Below, one piece after another: positions 53,671 through 62,165 of a stretch of DNA of 64,000 nucleotides; position 1 is the first letter of the stretch, and each line of letters opens with the position of its first letter. A program made the translations under genes and the position numbers. The DNA is taken from assembly GCF_024464185.1 (NCBI RefSeq), contig NZ_JANHAU010000001.1, positions 186,001 through 250,000 on the forward strand, given 5' to 3'. The notes beneath the pieces were generated by a model that saw only the letters and a program-made list of their open reading frames with translations, ran no database searches and was not told the origin of the DNA. Origin of the DNA: Haloarchaeobius salinus. Lineage in GTDB: Archaea; Halobacteriota; Halobacteria; Halobacteriales; Natrialbaceae.

Positions 53671-54138
53671 TCAGGTGAACCGGCCGGTTTCCGCCCCGCA
53701 GTCGTCGCAGGTGGTGACGAGCGCGTCGCGGGCGTCCGTGAGCGAGATGGTCTGCTCGGTGCGCTCGCCGCAGTCGTCGCAGTGGCGGACCATGGTGTAG
53801 TCGCCGGAGACGCGTGGCGTGCCCATCGCGAGCACGACGGCACGCTCGTCGCCCTCGTTGGTGCCGAGCTGCCACTCGCCGGGAGCGAAGCGGACGACCT
53901 CGTTCGATTCGACGGGGACGTCGCCGTCCTCGGTCTCGAACGTGACGCTGCCGGACTGGACGTAGAACACCTCCTCCTGTTCGTCGTGGCTGTGGTAGCC
54001 GAAGCCGAGGCTGTCACCGGGGGCGAGCTCGTAGTAGTTCAGCGCGAGGTCGGTCGCCCCGAGCGCGTCGGCCAGGGGCCGTTTCACGTCGGCGGGGCCC
54101 ATGCGCGAGTCCGCGTCCGCGATGGTCACCTTCTCCAT
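53671..54138 (-). CDS. Cupin protein with C-terminal zinc-ribbon-like domain
   Basis: A 155-residue protein. Residues 35-100 form a cupin barrel with metal-binding histidines and Glu in GFGYHSHDEQEEVFYVQSG and the second motif RFAPGEWQLGTNEGD. After this, two CxxC pairs (HCDDCGERTE and TCDDCGAETG) make a zinc-ribbon-like tail of about 40 residues. Substrate unknown; it may bind a small ligand and regulate, or isomerise a sugar. It is divergent from the CsaA-like gene, with the DCC gene downstream. Confidence 0.9.
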   Translation of the reverse strand: MEKVTIADADSRMGPADVKRPLADALGATDLALNYYELAPGDSLGFGYHSHDEQEEVFYVQSGSVTFETEDGDVPVESNEVVRFAPGEWQLGTNEGDERAVVLAMGTPRVSGDYTMVRHCDDCGERTEQTISLTDARDALVTTCDDCGAETGRFT

Positions 54139-54216
54139 GACCGAGGCGACGGGGGCCGACGGCAAATAGCTGCAGGCTGCGGGAGCTTTAGGTGCTGGCA
54201 GTTCGACGGGACGGCC

Positions 54217-54537
54217 ATGAGTGGCCCGTTCGACGTGCGCGTCCGTGTCGCCGAGGTGGTCGACGCCGAGCCGTTCCCCGAGGCGCGAAAGCCCGAGCTC
54301 GTGAAGCTCACGCTCGACGTGGGCGACGAGGAGCTGCAGTCGGCCGCCCAGCTCGGCTACCATCACGACGTCGACGACCTTCCCGGCCGGCAGGTGCTCT
54401 GTGCGACGAACCTCGGCACGGTGAACATCGCGGGCTACGTCTCCGAGGCGCTGACGGTCGGCGTCCCGGGCGACGACGGCAACCCCGTACTGGTCACGCC
54501 CGACGAGGACGTACCGCTTGGCGGGGATCTGTACTGA
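54217..54537 (+). CDS. CsaA-like tRNA-binding domain protein
   Basis: A 106-residue OB-fold protein. FPEARKPELVKLTLDVGDEE, SAAQLGYHHDVDDLPGRQV and IAGYVSEALTVGV match the CsaA/Trbp111 single-domain tRNA-binding family, which includes the C-terminal part of MetRS. Homologues are homodimers that bind the tRNA elbow and are sometimes called export chaperones. The aromatic SSAQI motif is modified to SAAQL here. TTTAGG at 54187-54192 can act as TATA for a leaderless start. Confidence 0.88.
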   Translation: MSGPFDVRVRVAEVVDAEPFPEARKPELVKLTLDVGDEELQSAAQLGYHHDVDDLPGRQVLCATNLGTVNIAGYVSEALTVGVPGDDGNPVLVTPDEDVPLGGDLY

Positions 54538-54912
<375 letters not shown>

Positions 54913-54947
54913 CGGCTCGACGCGGCTGAGGGCGGACCGAGAAACAG

Positions 54948-55109
54948 CTACGTTCGGTCGACGTCGACTTCCTCTTTGAGCTGCTGGAGTTCGTCCGCCT
55001 CCGCGAGGTCGTCGAGACGGTCGCGGAAGTGCTCCTCGCACAGCCCGACCTTGATGCCCTTGGATTCGACCGCGAACGCGGCATCCAGGTCGCAGTAGTG
55101 GCACTTCAT
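54948..55109 (-). CDS. 53-aa zinc-binding microprotein
   Basis: A 53-residue protein starting MKCHYCDLDAAFAVESKGIK, with C-x2-C then LCEEHFRDRL, giving a C2-C-H zinc site, and an acidic helical tail (LAEADELQQLKEEVDVD). It resembles small conserved haloarchaeal proteins (I believe DUF6757). The shorter Met start is chosen because it begins directly at the zinc motif. It is convergent with ferredoxin and upstream of nothing obvious. Function unknown. Confidence 0.88.
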   Translation of the reverse strand: MKCHYCDLDAAFAVESKGIKVGLCEEHFRDRLDDLAEADELQQLKEEVDVDRT

Positions 55110-55196
55110 GATGCCTCCTTGGTGGCGCACCCGTTTGAACGCTACGCTCGCGGGCGATACCGGTACGGAACCACACACGGCCGCCCCACGGTCGAG

Positions 55197-55979
55197 TCAG
55201 GCGATACGGGCGGCGATGCGCTCGTACTCCGCCTCGGACAGCCCGGTGATCCCGAGGTCGTCGTCGTGGGCGTCGCTCCCGCCGGTGACGAGCAGGTCGT
55301 ACTCGTCGACCGCACGCTCGACGAGCGCCGTGTCGACGGCGTGGCCGTAGTCGTAGTACCGCTCGACGGCGGGGAGGTCGGCGCACAGTTCGAGCGCGGC
55401 CCCGGGATCTGGGTAGCGGAACGGGTGTGCGAGCGAGACGAGCCCGCAGGCCTCGGTCAGCACCGCGTGACCCTCCTCGAAGGAGGGCACGTCCCGCGGG
55501 ACGTAGCAGGGACCGTCGTCGCCGATGAGGTGCTCGAACACCTCGCCGTACTCGTACTCCGTGTCGGGGTGGTCGGCGACGGCACGGGCGATGTGCGGGC
55601 GGCCGAGCCCGGGGCGGCTCTCCAGCCCGAGGTCGACGTCCAGGCGGTCCTCCACGTTTGCGATGATGGCTGCACCGCGCTGCTCGCGGTCGGTCTGGAG
55701 GTGGTCGACGAGCGCGGCCAGGTCGCTGCCCCCGTCCTCGACGCCGTAGCCGAGCAGGTCGACGCGCTGGTCGCCGGCCTCGACGCGGAGCTCGATGCCG
55801 TGGACGACCGTGACGCCGTCGCGCTGGACCACCGGCGCGTCGAGGTCCGGGTGGGTCCGGTCGTGGTCCGTGACCGCGACGACGTTGACCCCGGCGCGCT
55901 TCGCCGCCGCCGGCACCTCGTCGATGGTCATCGTCCCGTCGGAGTTCGTCGTGTGGACGTGGAGGTCCGCGTACACCAT
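55197..55979 (-). CDS. PHP-domain metal-dependent phosphoesterase
   Basis: A 260-residue PHP protein (polymerase and histidinol phosphatase domain). Metal ligands: ADLHVHTTNSDG (HxH), VAVTDHD, GIELRVE, LVSLAHPFRY and GGSDAHDDD. Such stand-alone proteins hydrolyse phosphoesters, for example 3',5'-nucleoside bisphosphates, histidinol phosphate or nucleic acid ends. No partner gene is adjacent. Histidinol-phosphatase activity is possible but cannot be inferred from the motif alone. Confidence 0.93.
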   Translation of the reverse strand: MVYADLHVHTTNSDGTMTIDEVPAAAKRAGVNVVAVTDHDRTHPDLDAPVVQRDGVTVVHGIELRVEAGDQRVDLLGYGVEDGGSDLAALVDHLQTDREQRGAAIIANVEDRLDVDLGLESRPGLGRPHIARAVADHPDTEYEYGEVFEHLIGDDGPCYVPRDVPSFEEGHAVLTEACGLVSLAHPFRYPDPGAALELCADLPAVERYYDYGHAVDTALVERAVDEYDLLVTGGSDAHDDDLGITGLSEAEYERIAARIA

Positions 55980-56114
55980 ACCCGGCGTTCGACCGCCCGG
56001 GGGAAACCCGTTCCGACACGTCGGCTCCCGAACCTTAAGGTGTCCTAGGGACCTGGGTCGGTCGAAGGTCGTTTATGGACAATGTTTATAATTATCTTTC
56101 ACGGAGGACGTGGT

Positions 56115-56405
56115 ATGTTCCGCAACGGAACGGACGAGCGAATCGAGAACCAGACCTACCCACTGACAGCCGACGAACTCGCCGCGGAGCTCGGCGACGC
56201 GGAGCTCGACCTGACCCACGGGTCACAGACTGTCGCGGAGGTTCTCGAGCAGATTCGCTGCGACGAGACGTTCCAGGCCCCGGAGGACGTCCGGTTCACC
56301 CTCGTCGGTGGCGTCTCGGAGGACGCCGTCGGCCGGAAGGGCTACTCGGACCGCGACCCGACGCCGCCGGGCAGCCCGGAGGCCCCCGAGACGGTCTCGT
56401 TCTGA
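56115..56405 (+). CDS. DUF5789 family protein
   Basis: A 96-residue acidic protein (MFRNGTDERIENQTYPLTAD) with helices ELAAELGDAELDL and TVAEVLEQI, then a conserved-looking RFTLVGGVSEDAVGRKGYSD and a Pro-rich tail. It matches the haloarchaeal DUF5789 pattern, in which a short LGDxxLxL...TxxEVL repeat recurs. Function unknown. The start at 56115 is chosen because TTTATAATTATC (56085-56096) is an excellent TATA box at leaderless distance; a longer reading would start inside it. Confidence 0.9.
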   Translation: MFRNGTDERIENQTYPLTADELAAELGDAELDLTHGSQTVAEVLEQIRCDETFQAPEDVRFTLVGGVSEDAVGRKGYSDRDPTPPGSPEAPETVSF

Positions 56406-56453
56406 GTCACGGCAGCTTCCCTGTATCACCGTTCTCACACCAGGTAGCCGTCG

Positions 56454-57461
56454 CTACAGCAGTGTCATCGCGCTGTCGAGGTACAGCGGTAGGTCGCCCT
56501 TCGTGTAGCCCTCCGCGGAGCCGTCCGGCCGGACCCGGTAGACGACGGCGGGCTTGTGGCGGACGTCGGGCTGTTCGCCCTTCACGGTGGCCCACTGCTC
56601 GTCGGTGAACCCCGAGCAGTCGACGAACAGGACGACGCCACCGCCGTGGTTCGCGAGCTGGCCGGTCGTCTTCACCTCCGCCGTATCGCGGACCGCCACG
56701 ACCGGGCTGTTCGTACTCCGGCGGTTCGGCGGCCGGGGTCGCGTGACCTCGACCAGGTAGCTCGTGCCGTCGGGCTCGGTCGCCCGGTAGTCGAGGAAGT
56801 GCCCCGTCGTCACCTCGATCTCGGGCGTGATGTCGTAGCCGGCGTCGGTCAGCAGCTTGGCGGCGACGAACTCCGAGATGGCCGCGCACATCCGCCAGTA
56901 GTCCAGCGTCTCGCTCGTGCCGAGCTTGCCCGCCATCTCCTCGCGGTAGTCGTCGAGGTAGCCCGGTCTGAGCACGGATTCGAGGTACGACAGGGCCTCG
57001 TCGGGGTCGGAATCGGGGAAGCCACACGCCCGCTCGTGGAGGAACTCCCTGGTCGTCTCGCGGCCGTCCTTCGACATCAGCACGGTGAGGAAGTACCAGC
57101 GGACGTGCGGGTAGTCGTCGAGCCACGGTGCCTCGACCGCGAGGTCCGCGATCAGCTCGCGCTGGGCCCACCGGGTGACGGGGTAGGGAACGTCGTCCCA
57201 CTCGTACTTGTCCGTCCGCCAGAGCGTACTCGGGGTCTCGGTGTTGCCGAGCCAGTACGCCACGTCGCCGTCGTAGCAGAACAGCGCCATGTCGCCGTTG
57301 TCCATCTCGAAGCGCCACGCCTGCCAGCCGTTCGGCGGTTTGTAGTGCGGCGATACGAGCTCTGCACCGAGGTTCGCGTCGAGGTCCGCCAGCAGGTCCC
57401 GGCGAACGCGGTCGTCGTCCCAGCGTTCGTGCGAGCGCCGGAAGCGGAGGGGTCGTGCCAC
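56454..57461 (-). CDS. DUF5784 family protein, possible PD-(D/E)XK nuclease fold
   Basis: A 335-residue cytoplasmic protein of the haloarchaeal DUF5784 family. The N-terminal half carries an aromatic-rich region (YKPPNGWQAWRFEMDNGDMA; LFCYDGDVAYWLG). In the C-terminal half, FVAAKLLTDAGYDITPEIEV then HFLDYRATEPDGTSYLVEVT resembles the Glu/Asp-x(n)-ExK-like core of restriction-type nucleases (D then E-V-T). Histidine/lysine placement is not convincing, so this is a suggestion. It is followed by nothing on its strand and lies convergent to DUF5789. Confidence 0.75.
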   Translation of the reverse strand: MARPLRFRRSHERWDDDRVRRDLLADLDANLGAELVSPHYKPPNGWQAWRFEMDNGDMALFCYDGDVAYWLGNTETPSTLWRTDKYEWDDVPYPVTRWAQRELIADLAVEAPWLDDYPHVRWYFLTVLMSKDGRETTREFLHERACGFPDSDPDEALSYLESVLRPGYLDDYREEMAGKLGTSETLDYWRMCAAISEFVAAKLLTDAGYDITPEIEVTTGHFLDYRATEPDGTSYLVEVTRPRPPNRRSTNSPVVAVRDTAEVKTTGQLANHGGGVVLFVDCSGFTDEQWATVKGEQPDVRHKPAVVYRVRPDGSAEGYTKGDLPLYLDSAMTLL

Positions 57462-57640
57462 ACTGGAGGTTGGTCGGCTTGATTTAAACGGGTTCGGGTA
57501 GCGTCGGTCGGGGTCCTGGCCCGTCCACGGTCAGCTGCCCCGGCTCGACACCCCCCCCGTTTCGACTCGACCCCGCTCTCCGCGACCGTTTTCGGCGATA
57601 GTTTGATATAGTGTAGCAACCAATCATGGTTCGTATTGCC

Positions 57641-57814
57641 ATGTCAATGGGTGCCTACGACGATGACGAGCACGAGCGGCGCGAGCAGCAGGCGAGTCGG
57701 GTCGACACCGACTTCGACGACGAGCGGACGGTGTACCACGGGAAGGTCGAGTACGATTCGGGCGACTCGACCGAGGACCTGCTCGAACAGTTCGAGCAGA
57801 TAAAGTCCGATTAG
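57641..57814 (+). CDS. DUF5786 family protein, 57 aa
   Basis: A 57-residue acidic protein starting MSMGAYDDDEHERREQQASR and ending LLEQFEQIKSD; TVYHGKVEYDSGDSTEDLL is the conserved core. I recognise it as the haloarchaeal DUF5786 family. No cysteines or membrane segments. The start at 57641 matches family proteins beginning MSMGAYD; a TTTGATATAG box lies at 57601-57610. Its stop overlaps the convergent membrane gene by four bases. Confidence 0.92.
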   Translation: MSMGAYDDDEHERREQQASRVDTDFDDERTVYHGKVEYDSGDSTEDLLEQFEQIKSD

Positions 57815-58593
57815 GAGTCGTTCTGCCGACGGACGCTCAGCCCCACCGAGAGCGACGTGGCCAGCGTCACGGCGCAGACGTGGGCGACGATGACGGCCGA
57901 CAGCACCGGCCGGCCGAGCACGAACGGCACGAGCAGCAGCTGTGCGACGGCGAACCAGAGGTTCAGCAGGTCGGTCCGGGCGAACGCCCACGAGGTCTCG
58001 TGGTCGAACTCGTAGACGTACGCCCGCCAGATGGCGACGACGCCGGCCCACCAGCCGGTGCCGATGCGGTAGGCCACGTCCCAGAGGATAAGCAGCATCA
58101 GGTACACGGCGAGCACCGGCGGCTCCTCGCCGAACAGGCTGGTTATCAGGGGGTCAGACGAGCGCGCCGGGTCGACGACGAACAGGTGCGTGACGACCGC
58201 GATGAACGCGAGGACACCGAGGACGACCTCGACGCTCGACCCGAACAGGAGCCGCTGGTAGTCGTCGGGCGTCGGGAGCCGCCGGATGGAGTCGCCGAGG
58301 CGGAGCATCAGCGCGCTCCCGACCGCGGCGACGGCGACCGCCGCGGTCCCCGCCGGCACCGCCGACCAGAGGCCGTAGTACCACGCCAGCACGAGCAAGG
58401 CCGCCTCGAAGCCGAGCAGCTGGATGGTGACCGCCGCGCGCTCCGATAGCTCGATGCCGGGGAGCGCGCCGACGATGCTCTCGTACACCCAGGTCTCGCC
58501 GAACTGCTCCTCGGACTCGCGGGCTGGCCGCCCTGGCGTGTCGCCCGCGTCGTCGCTCGCCGCCGTGGACGTGCCCGACGCGGGGTCGCTCAT
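57811..58593 (-). CDS. Polytopic membrane protein of unknown function
   Basis: A 260-residue membrane protein with six or so helices: VTIQLLGFEAALLVLAWYYG, AVPAGTAAVAVAAVGSALM, VVLGVLAFIAVVTHLFVVD, VLAVYLMLLILWDVAYRIG, LLNLWFAVAQLLLVPFVLG and LSAVIVAHVCAVTLATSLSV. The YIVG-containing N-terminus (ESEEQFGETWVYESIVG) is hydrophilic. It overlaps the upstream SDR gene by four bases, so the two are probably coupled; a role alongside that putative redox enzyme is possible. Function unknown. Confidence 0.85.
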   Translation of the reverse strand: MSDPASGTSTAASDDAGDTPGRPARESEEQFGETWVYESIVGALPGIELSERAAVTIQLLGFEAALLVLAWYYGLWSAVPAGTAAVAVAAVGSALMLRLGDSIRRLPTPDDYQRLLFGSSVEVVLGVLAFIAVVTHLFVVDPARSSDPLITSLFGEEPPVLAVYLMLLILWDVAYRIGTGWWAGVVAIWRAYVYEFDHETSWAFARTDLLNLWFAVAQLLLVPFVLGRPVLSAVIVAHVCAVTLATSLSVGLSVRRQNDS

Positions 58594-59513
58594 GCTGGCT
58601 CCTCCACGGTGACGGGCGTCGGTGCTGCCGGGTCCGCGGCGAGCGCCTCGCGGACGGCCGTCTCGAACGGCGTCAGCTCGACGTCGACGTGGTCGGTGAT
58701 GCTGTCGTCGGTGACGACCACCGGGTTCCGGAGGCCGGCGATGAGCGGCCGCGCGACGCCCTTGGGTACGTCGGTCACGAGGCCGACCCAGTACGCCGAC
58801 AGCTCCGGCGAGAGGACCGGGACCGGGACCACACGGAGCCGCTGGCCGGTGACCCGCGCCGTCGTCTCCAGCATCCCGCGGTAGGTGAGTACGTCCGGAC
58901 CGCCGATCTCGAACGTCCGGCCCGCCGTCTCCGGGGCGTCCAGCACGCCGACGAGGTACGCGACCACGTCGTCGATGGCGATGGGCTGGCACGGCGTCGA
59001 CACCCACTTCGGCGTCACCATCACCGGCAGGCGCTTGACGAGCTGGTGGACCATCCGGAAGCTGGCGCTGCCCGCGCCGACGATGATTGCGGCCCGGAGC
59101 GTCGTCAGCTCGAACGCGCCCTCCTCGAGGAGGCGTTCGACCTCGCGGCGCGAGCGCAGGTGCTCCGAGAGCCGGTCGCGCTCCTCGCCGAGGCCGCCGA
59201 GGTAGACGACGCGGGAGACGCCGACCGCGTCCGCCGCGTCGACGAAGTTCCGTGCGGCGCGACGGTCGCGGTCCTCGAAGTCCTCGCCGGACTGCATGGA
59301 GTGGACGAGGTAGTACGCCGCGTCGACGCCATCGAACGCGGGTGGGAGCGTCTCGGGGTCGAGCAGGTCGCCGGTGACGACGGTCACGTCGTCGGGAGCG
59401 TCGTACCGGGCGGGGTCGCGGACGAGCGCGACCACGTCGTGGCCCGCGTCGCACAGTGCGGGGACGAGGTTGCCCCCGACGAACCCGGTCGCACCGGTGA
59501 CGAGCACGCGCAT
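58590..59513 (-). CDS. NAD(P)H-binding atypical SDR (NmrA-like)
   Basis: A 307-residue Rossmann protein with GATGFVGGNLVPALCDAG at the N-terminus, YLVHSMQSGEDFEDRDRRAA, and VVYLGGLGE. The catalytic Tyr-x3-Lys of classical SDRs is absent, as in NmrA/complex I NDUFA9-like atypical SDRs that bind NAD(P) and act as reductases, isomerases or sensors. The C-terminal domain contains GGPDVLTYRGMLETTARV. First gene of a pair with the membrane protein. A minus-strand TTTAAGCAG near 59535-59543 is its TATA box. Confidence 0.92.
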   Translation of the reverse strand: MRVLVTGATGFVGGNLVPALCDAGHDVVALVRDPARYDAPDDVTVVTGDLLDPETLPPAFDGVDAAYYLVHSMQSGEDFEDRDRRAARNFVDAADAVGVSRVVYLGGLGEERDRLSEHLRSRREVERLLEEGAFELTTLRAAIIVGAGSASFRMVHQLVKRLPVMVTPKWVSTPCQPIAIDDVVAYLVGVLDAPETAGRTFEIGGPDVLTYRGMLETTARVTGQRLRVVPVPVLSPELSAYWVGLVTDVPKGVARPLIAGLRNPVVVTDDSITDHVDVELTPFETAVREALAADPAAPTPVTVEEPA

Positions 59514-59565
59514 ACACTCACGAAGGGGTGGCTGCTGCTTAAAGCGTCACCCCGACTCGTTGCTC

Positions 59566-60450
59566 TCACTCCACCGCGTCCCAGCCGGGCGTCCCCGGCG
59601 CGCCGGCCTCGTCCTCGACGCGCCCGGCGACCTCGGCGTCGGGTGCCGTCTCGCCCTCGCCGGACGCGCAGGCGGTCCAGGCCTCGTGCGCGCTCGTGAC
59701 CCAGGAGTCGGCGGACAGCACGGCGTCGCGGTACTGCTCGTGGTGGCGCTCGCTGTGTTCGGTCGTCCCCGGGGCCGACGCGGCCGCCCAGCCGACGAAC
59801 CCGGCGCGGTCCGCGCGGGTGAGCGTCCCCGCGGCGGCCCGGCTCACGACACCGGTCAGGTCGTCCGGTTCCGGGTGGAGGAACACCTTCTCGCCGAGCG
59901 CCTGCGGGCCGAGCAGCAGGCCCCCGACGGACTCGGGTGGCTCGTCGTCGAGCAGCCGGTCGCCACCGAACCCGGCCTCGACGCGTTCGCACTCCGTCTC
60001 GCGCTCCAGGAGGAGGTTGTGCCCCGGATAGTCGGCACACTCCGACGGGTAGAGCTCGTCGTCGTGGATGCGACACTGGAGCGTCGTCGGGTCGAGGAAC
60101 ACGCAGCTCCGGAGCCACCGCTCGTCGTCGGTCCCGACGGGTGCGACCGGCTTCGGGGTCTTCCGCAGGCCGACGAAGAACGCCGGCTGTCCACCGAGGG
60201 CGGCGAGCCGGTGGCCGTCGACGACGACCGCGTCGTCCACCGACGGCGGCACCGTCCAGAGCCGGGGGACGAGTGCGTCGCCGTAGCCGGCGTCGCAGAA
60301 GCGCCGCAGCTCCGTCCGGGTCAGCGGCACGAGGTTGTAGACGTCGTCGAGCGGCTCGTGCGGGCCGCGGCGCTCGTGGTCGCTCGAGTGGTCCGTGAGG
60401 GGTCGCCAGTCCACACAGCAGCCGGCACAGCCCTCGCAGTCGACCTCCAT
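59566..60450 (-). CDS. YkgJ-family cysteine-cluster protein
   Basis: A 294-residue protein of the YkgJ/CxxCxxCC family: CEGCAGCCVDW at residues 5-15 and, later, SCVFLDPTTLQCRIHDD and YPSECADYPG, giving the cysteines that probably bind iron-sulfur or zinc. The C-terminal half is longer than in bacterial YkgJ and rich in helices. Some members are methyltransferase-linked or Fe-S proteins, but the function here is unknown. The Met directly before the motif is used; a minus GCCGATTTGC near 60472-60482 is a possible promoter. Confidence 0.9.
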   Translation of the reverse strand: MEVDCEGCAGCCVDWRPLTDHSSDHERRGPHEPLDDVYNLVPLTRTELRRFCDAGYGDALVPRLWTVPPSVDDAVVVDGHRLAALGGQPAFFVGLRKTPKPVAPVGTDDERWLRSCVFLDPTTLQCRIHDDELYPSECADYPGHNLLLERETECERVEAGFGGDRLLDDEPPESVGGLLLGPQALGEKVFLHPEPDDLTGVVSRAAAGTLTRADRAGFVGWAAASAPGTTEHSERHHEQYRDAVLSADSWVTSAHEAWTACASGEGETAPDAEVAGRVEDEAGAPGTPGWDAVE

Positions 60451-60542
60451 ACGTCGTGGTTCGTGCGCCAGCGGCAAATCGGTGCCTCCGACGCCGACTG
60501 GTCCCTATCTCTCTCTATTCTGCACCCAAACCTATTCCACAC

Positions 60543-60842
60543 ATGAGTGTGAAGGCCGTTCACATGGTGATTGGCAGGAGCGGTGGTGTCAGCACGGTGG
60601 CGAACCGCGAGGTGGTCGCGAGCTTCGCCCTGCTGGCGTCGCTGGTCGCACTCGGTCGGCTCACGACGCTCGGGCCGCTCGGGACACCGGGCACACTGCT
60701 GGTCGAGGGCTACGAACTGGTGGAGGCGTTCCTGACGGACGTCGTGGCGGTCTCCGCACCGACCGTCGTGCTGTTCCTCGCGTACCTCTACGTCCTCGCC
60801 GTCGGCGTCGCCTGGTTCGTCCGCAACACGGGAAAGAGCTAA
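60543..60842 (+). CDS. Small membrane protein with three helices
   Basis: A 99-residue protein with ASFALLASLVALGRLTTLG, a connecting TPGTLLVEGYELVEAFLTDV and SAPTVVLFLAYLYVLAVGVA as hydrophobic regions, ending in a basic RNTGKS. The start at 60543 (MSVKAVHMVIGRSGG) is supported by the TCTATTC box at 60513-60519, though a Met eight residues later is possible. Function unknown. It may be co-transcribed with the zinc microprotein gene 25 bp downstream. Confidence 0.72.
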   Translation: MSVKAVHMVIGRSGGVSTVANREVVASFALLASLVALGRLTTLGPLGTPGTLLVEGYELVEAFLTDVVAVSAPTVVLFLAYLYVLAVGVAWFVRNTGKS

Positions 60843-60867
60843 CGCCGTCCAGCCCCGAGGCTGGAGC

Positions 60868-61074
60868 GTGAGCACGGACCCCTGCGACGGCTGCGGTAGC
60901 CCGGTGAAGATACGCGGCGGCATCGGCGACTTCTGGTCGTTCGGCCGCGGCGGAAGCGACAACGAGGGGATGCTGTTGACGTTCGACAGCGACGGCTCCG
61001 AGCACCTGCTCTGCTACGACTGCATCGAGAAACTCCCGGACGAGCCGACCGCGGCCGACGTCGAGTCCCTGTAG
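60868..61074 (+). CDS. 68-aa zinc-ribbon microprotein
   Basis: A 68-residue protein starting at GTG (VSTDPCDGCGSPVKIRGG). Two CxxC pairs (CDGC and CYDC) form a zinc ribbon, with an intervening GGIGDFWSFGRGGSDNEGM. Such proteins are conserved in haloarchaea; function unknown. It is convergent with the RNA-binding protein gene with no gap. Confidence 0.85.
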   Translation: MSTDPCDGCGSPVKIRGGIGDFWSFGRGGSDNEGMLLTFDSDGSEHLLCYDCIEKLPDEPTAADVESL

Positions 61075-61494
61075 TCAGCTCTCGTCGCGCGGCTCGACCG
61101 GCCTGCCATCCTCGGTCGGCGGCGCGACGTGGTCGACGAACGCCTCGACGGACGGCTCGTTCACCCGCATCCGGACGTGGATGTCGCCCAGCTCGTCGGG
61201 GTTGCCCACCGAGAAGTTCACGACACCCTGGAACGCCGCCTGCTTCTTCAGGTCGAACTCCACGACGTTCCCGTCGCGGTGCTCGAAGAACTGGCCGCGG
61301 GCCGTATCGAGGATGGCCCGCTCGTGCAGCAGCTCCGAGAAGTGGTCGACCTGGTGGGTCGTCGCGAGCAGCTCGCCGGGCTGTTCCTCGACCGTGGCCT
61401 CGGGGAAGATGTTCCGGATGGCGTCCGCGACCCGGTCCGTGACCTCCGTGTCCGTCACCGGCGCGGTGATCTGCACGTCGACGCTGTAGATCAT
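61075..61494 (-). CDS. RNA-binding domain protein, UPF0201-like
   Basis: A 139-residue protein (MIYSVDVQITAPVTDTEVTD) of the archaeal family with coding sequence VADAIRNIFPEATVEEQPGE and FFEHRDGNVVEFDLKKQAAF. Family members have an alpha/beta fold resembling the L5-like RNA-binding domain, and often accompany UPF0200 or dephospho-CoA kinase-like genes, as here. Four-base overlap with the UPF0200 gene indicates coupling. The RNA target is unknown. Confidence 0.88.
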   Translation of the reverse strand: MIYSVDVQITAPVTDTEVTDRVADAIRNIFPEATVEEQPGELLATTHQVDHFSELLHERAILDTARGQFFEHRDGNVVEFDLKKQAAFQGVVNFSVGNPDELGDIHVRMRVNEPSVEAFVDHVAPPTEDGRPVEPRDES

Positions 61495-62060
61495 CGCTGC
61501 ACCCCCGAGACGGCCTCGGGACCTTCGGCGAGCAGCGCCTCGACCTGCTCGCGGAACGCCGCCAGCGTGTCCGTGTTGTCGATGACGAGGTCGGCCCGGT
61601 CCATCGCGTCGTCCATCCCGAAGCCGCGCTCGCGTTCGTCGCGCTCGCGCAGGCTCTCGCCGTCCTCGTCCGTTCTATCGCGGCCGCGCTCGGCCAGCCG
61701 GTCCTTGCGGATCTCGAACGGAGCCTCGATGCTCACGAGCACGAAGTCGTCACCGAACGCGGCCTCGAACGTGTCGAGTTCGACGCCCGAACGCAGGCCG
61801 TCGACGAGCACGGTGTCGTGGTCCGCGAGGTGGTCGCGGATCATGGGCAGCGACCGCTGGGCGATGGCGTCGGGGCCGTTCTCCTCGCGCAGCGCCTGTG
61901 CGATGCGGCCGTGGTGTTCGGCCGGGTCGAGCCCGCGGTCGCGACACTCCTGTCGGATGACGTCGCCCATCGTCACGACGGGGATGTCGTGCTCGCGGGC
62001 GACGTTCGCCGCCTCGCCCTTGCCGCTCCCGGGCAGGCCGACTGTTCCGATGACGGTCAT
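61491..62060 (-). CDS. UPF0200 family P-loop nucleotide kinase-like protein
   Basis: A 189-residue P-loop protein. GLPGSGKGEAANVAREHDIP carries Walker A; VDGLRSGVELDTFE holds the Walker B-like Asp; RLAERGRDRTDEDGESLRER is the LID-like region; RADLVIDNTDT the C-terminal signature. It resembles adenylate/dephospho-CoA kinases and is the archaeal UPF0200 family, whose substrate I cannot state. GGGTTAAGCC at about 62082-62092 is its promoter on the minus strand. Followed by the RNA-binding protein gene with four-base overlap. Confidence 0.9.
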   Translation of the reverse strand: MTVIGTVGLPGSGKGEAANVAREHDIPVVTMGDVIRQECRDRGLDPAEHHGRIAQALREENGPDAIAQRSLPMIRDHLADHDTVLVDGLRSGVELDTFEAAFGDDFVLVSIEAPFEIRKDRLAERGRDRTDEDGESLRERDERERGFGMDDAMDRADLVIDNTDTLAAFREQVEALLAEGPEAVSGVQR

Positions 62061-62165
62061 CGCTCGGGAATTGTCGTGACGGCGGCTTAACCCCACCGCT
62101 CTCCCGCCGACGGCACCGTGCCCCGCTGCCAACGCTTTTCGCCGGTGAGCACGTCATGGTCACGT

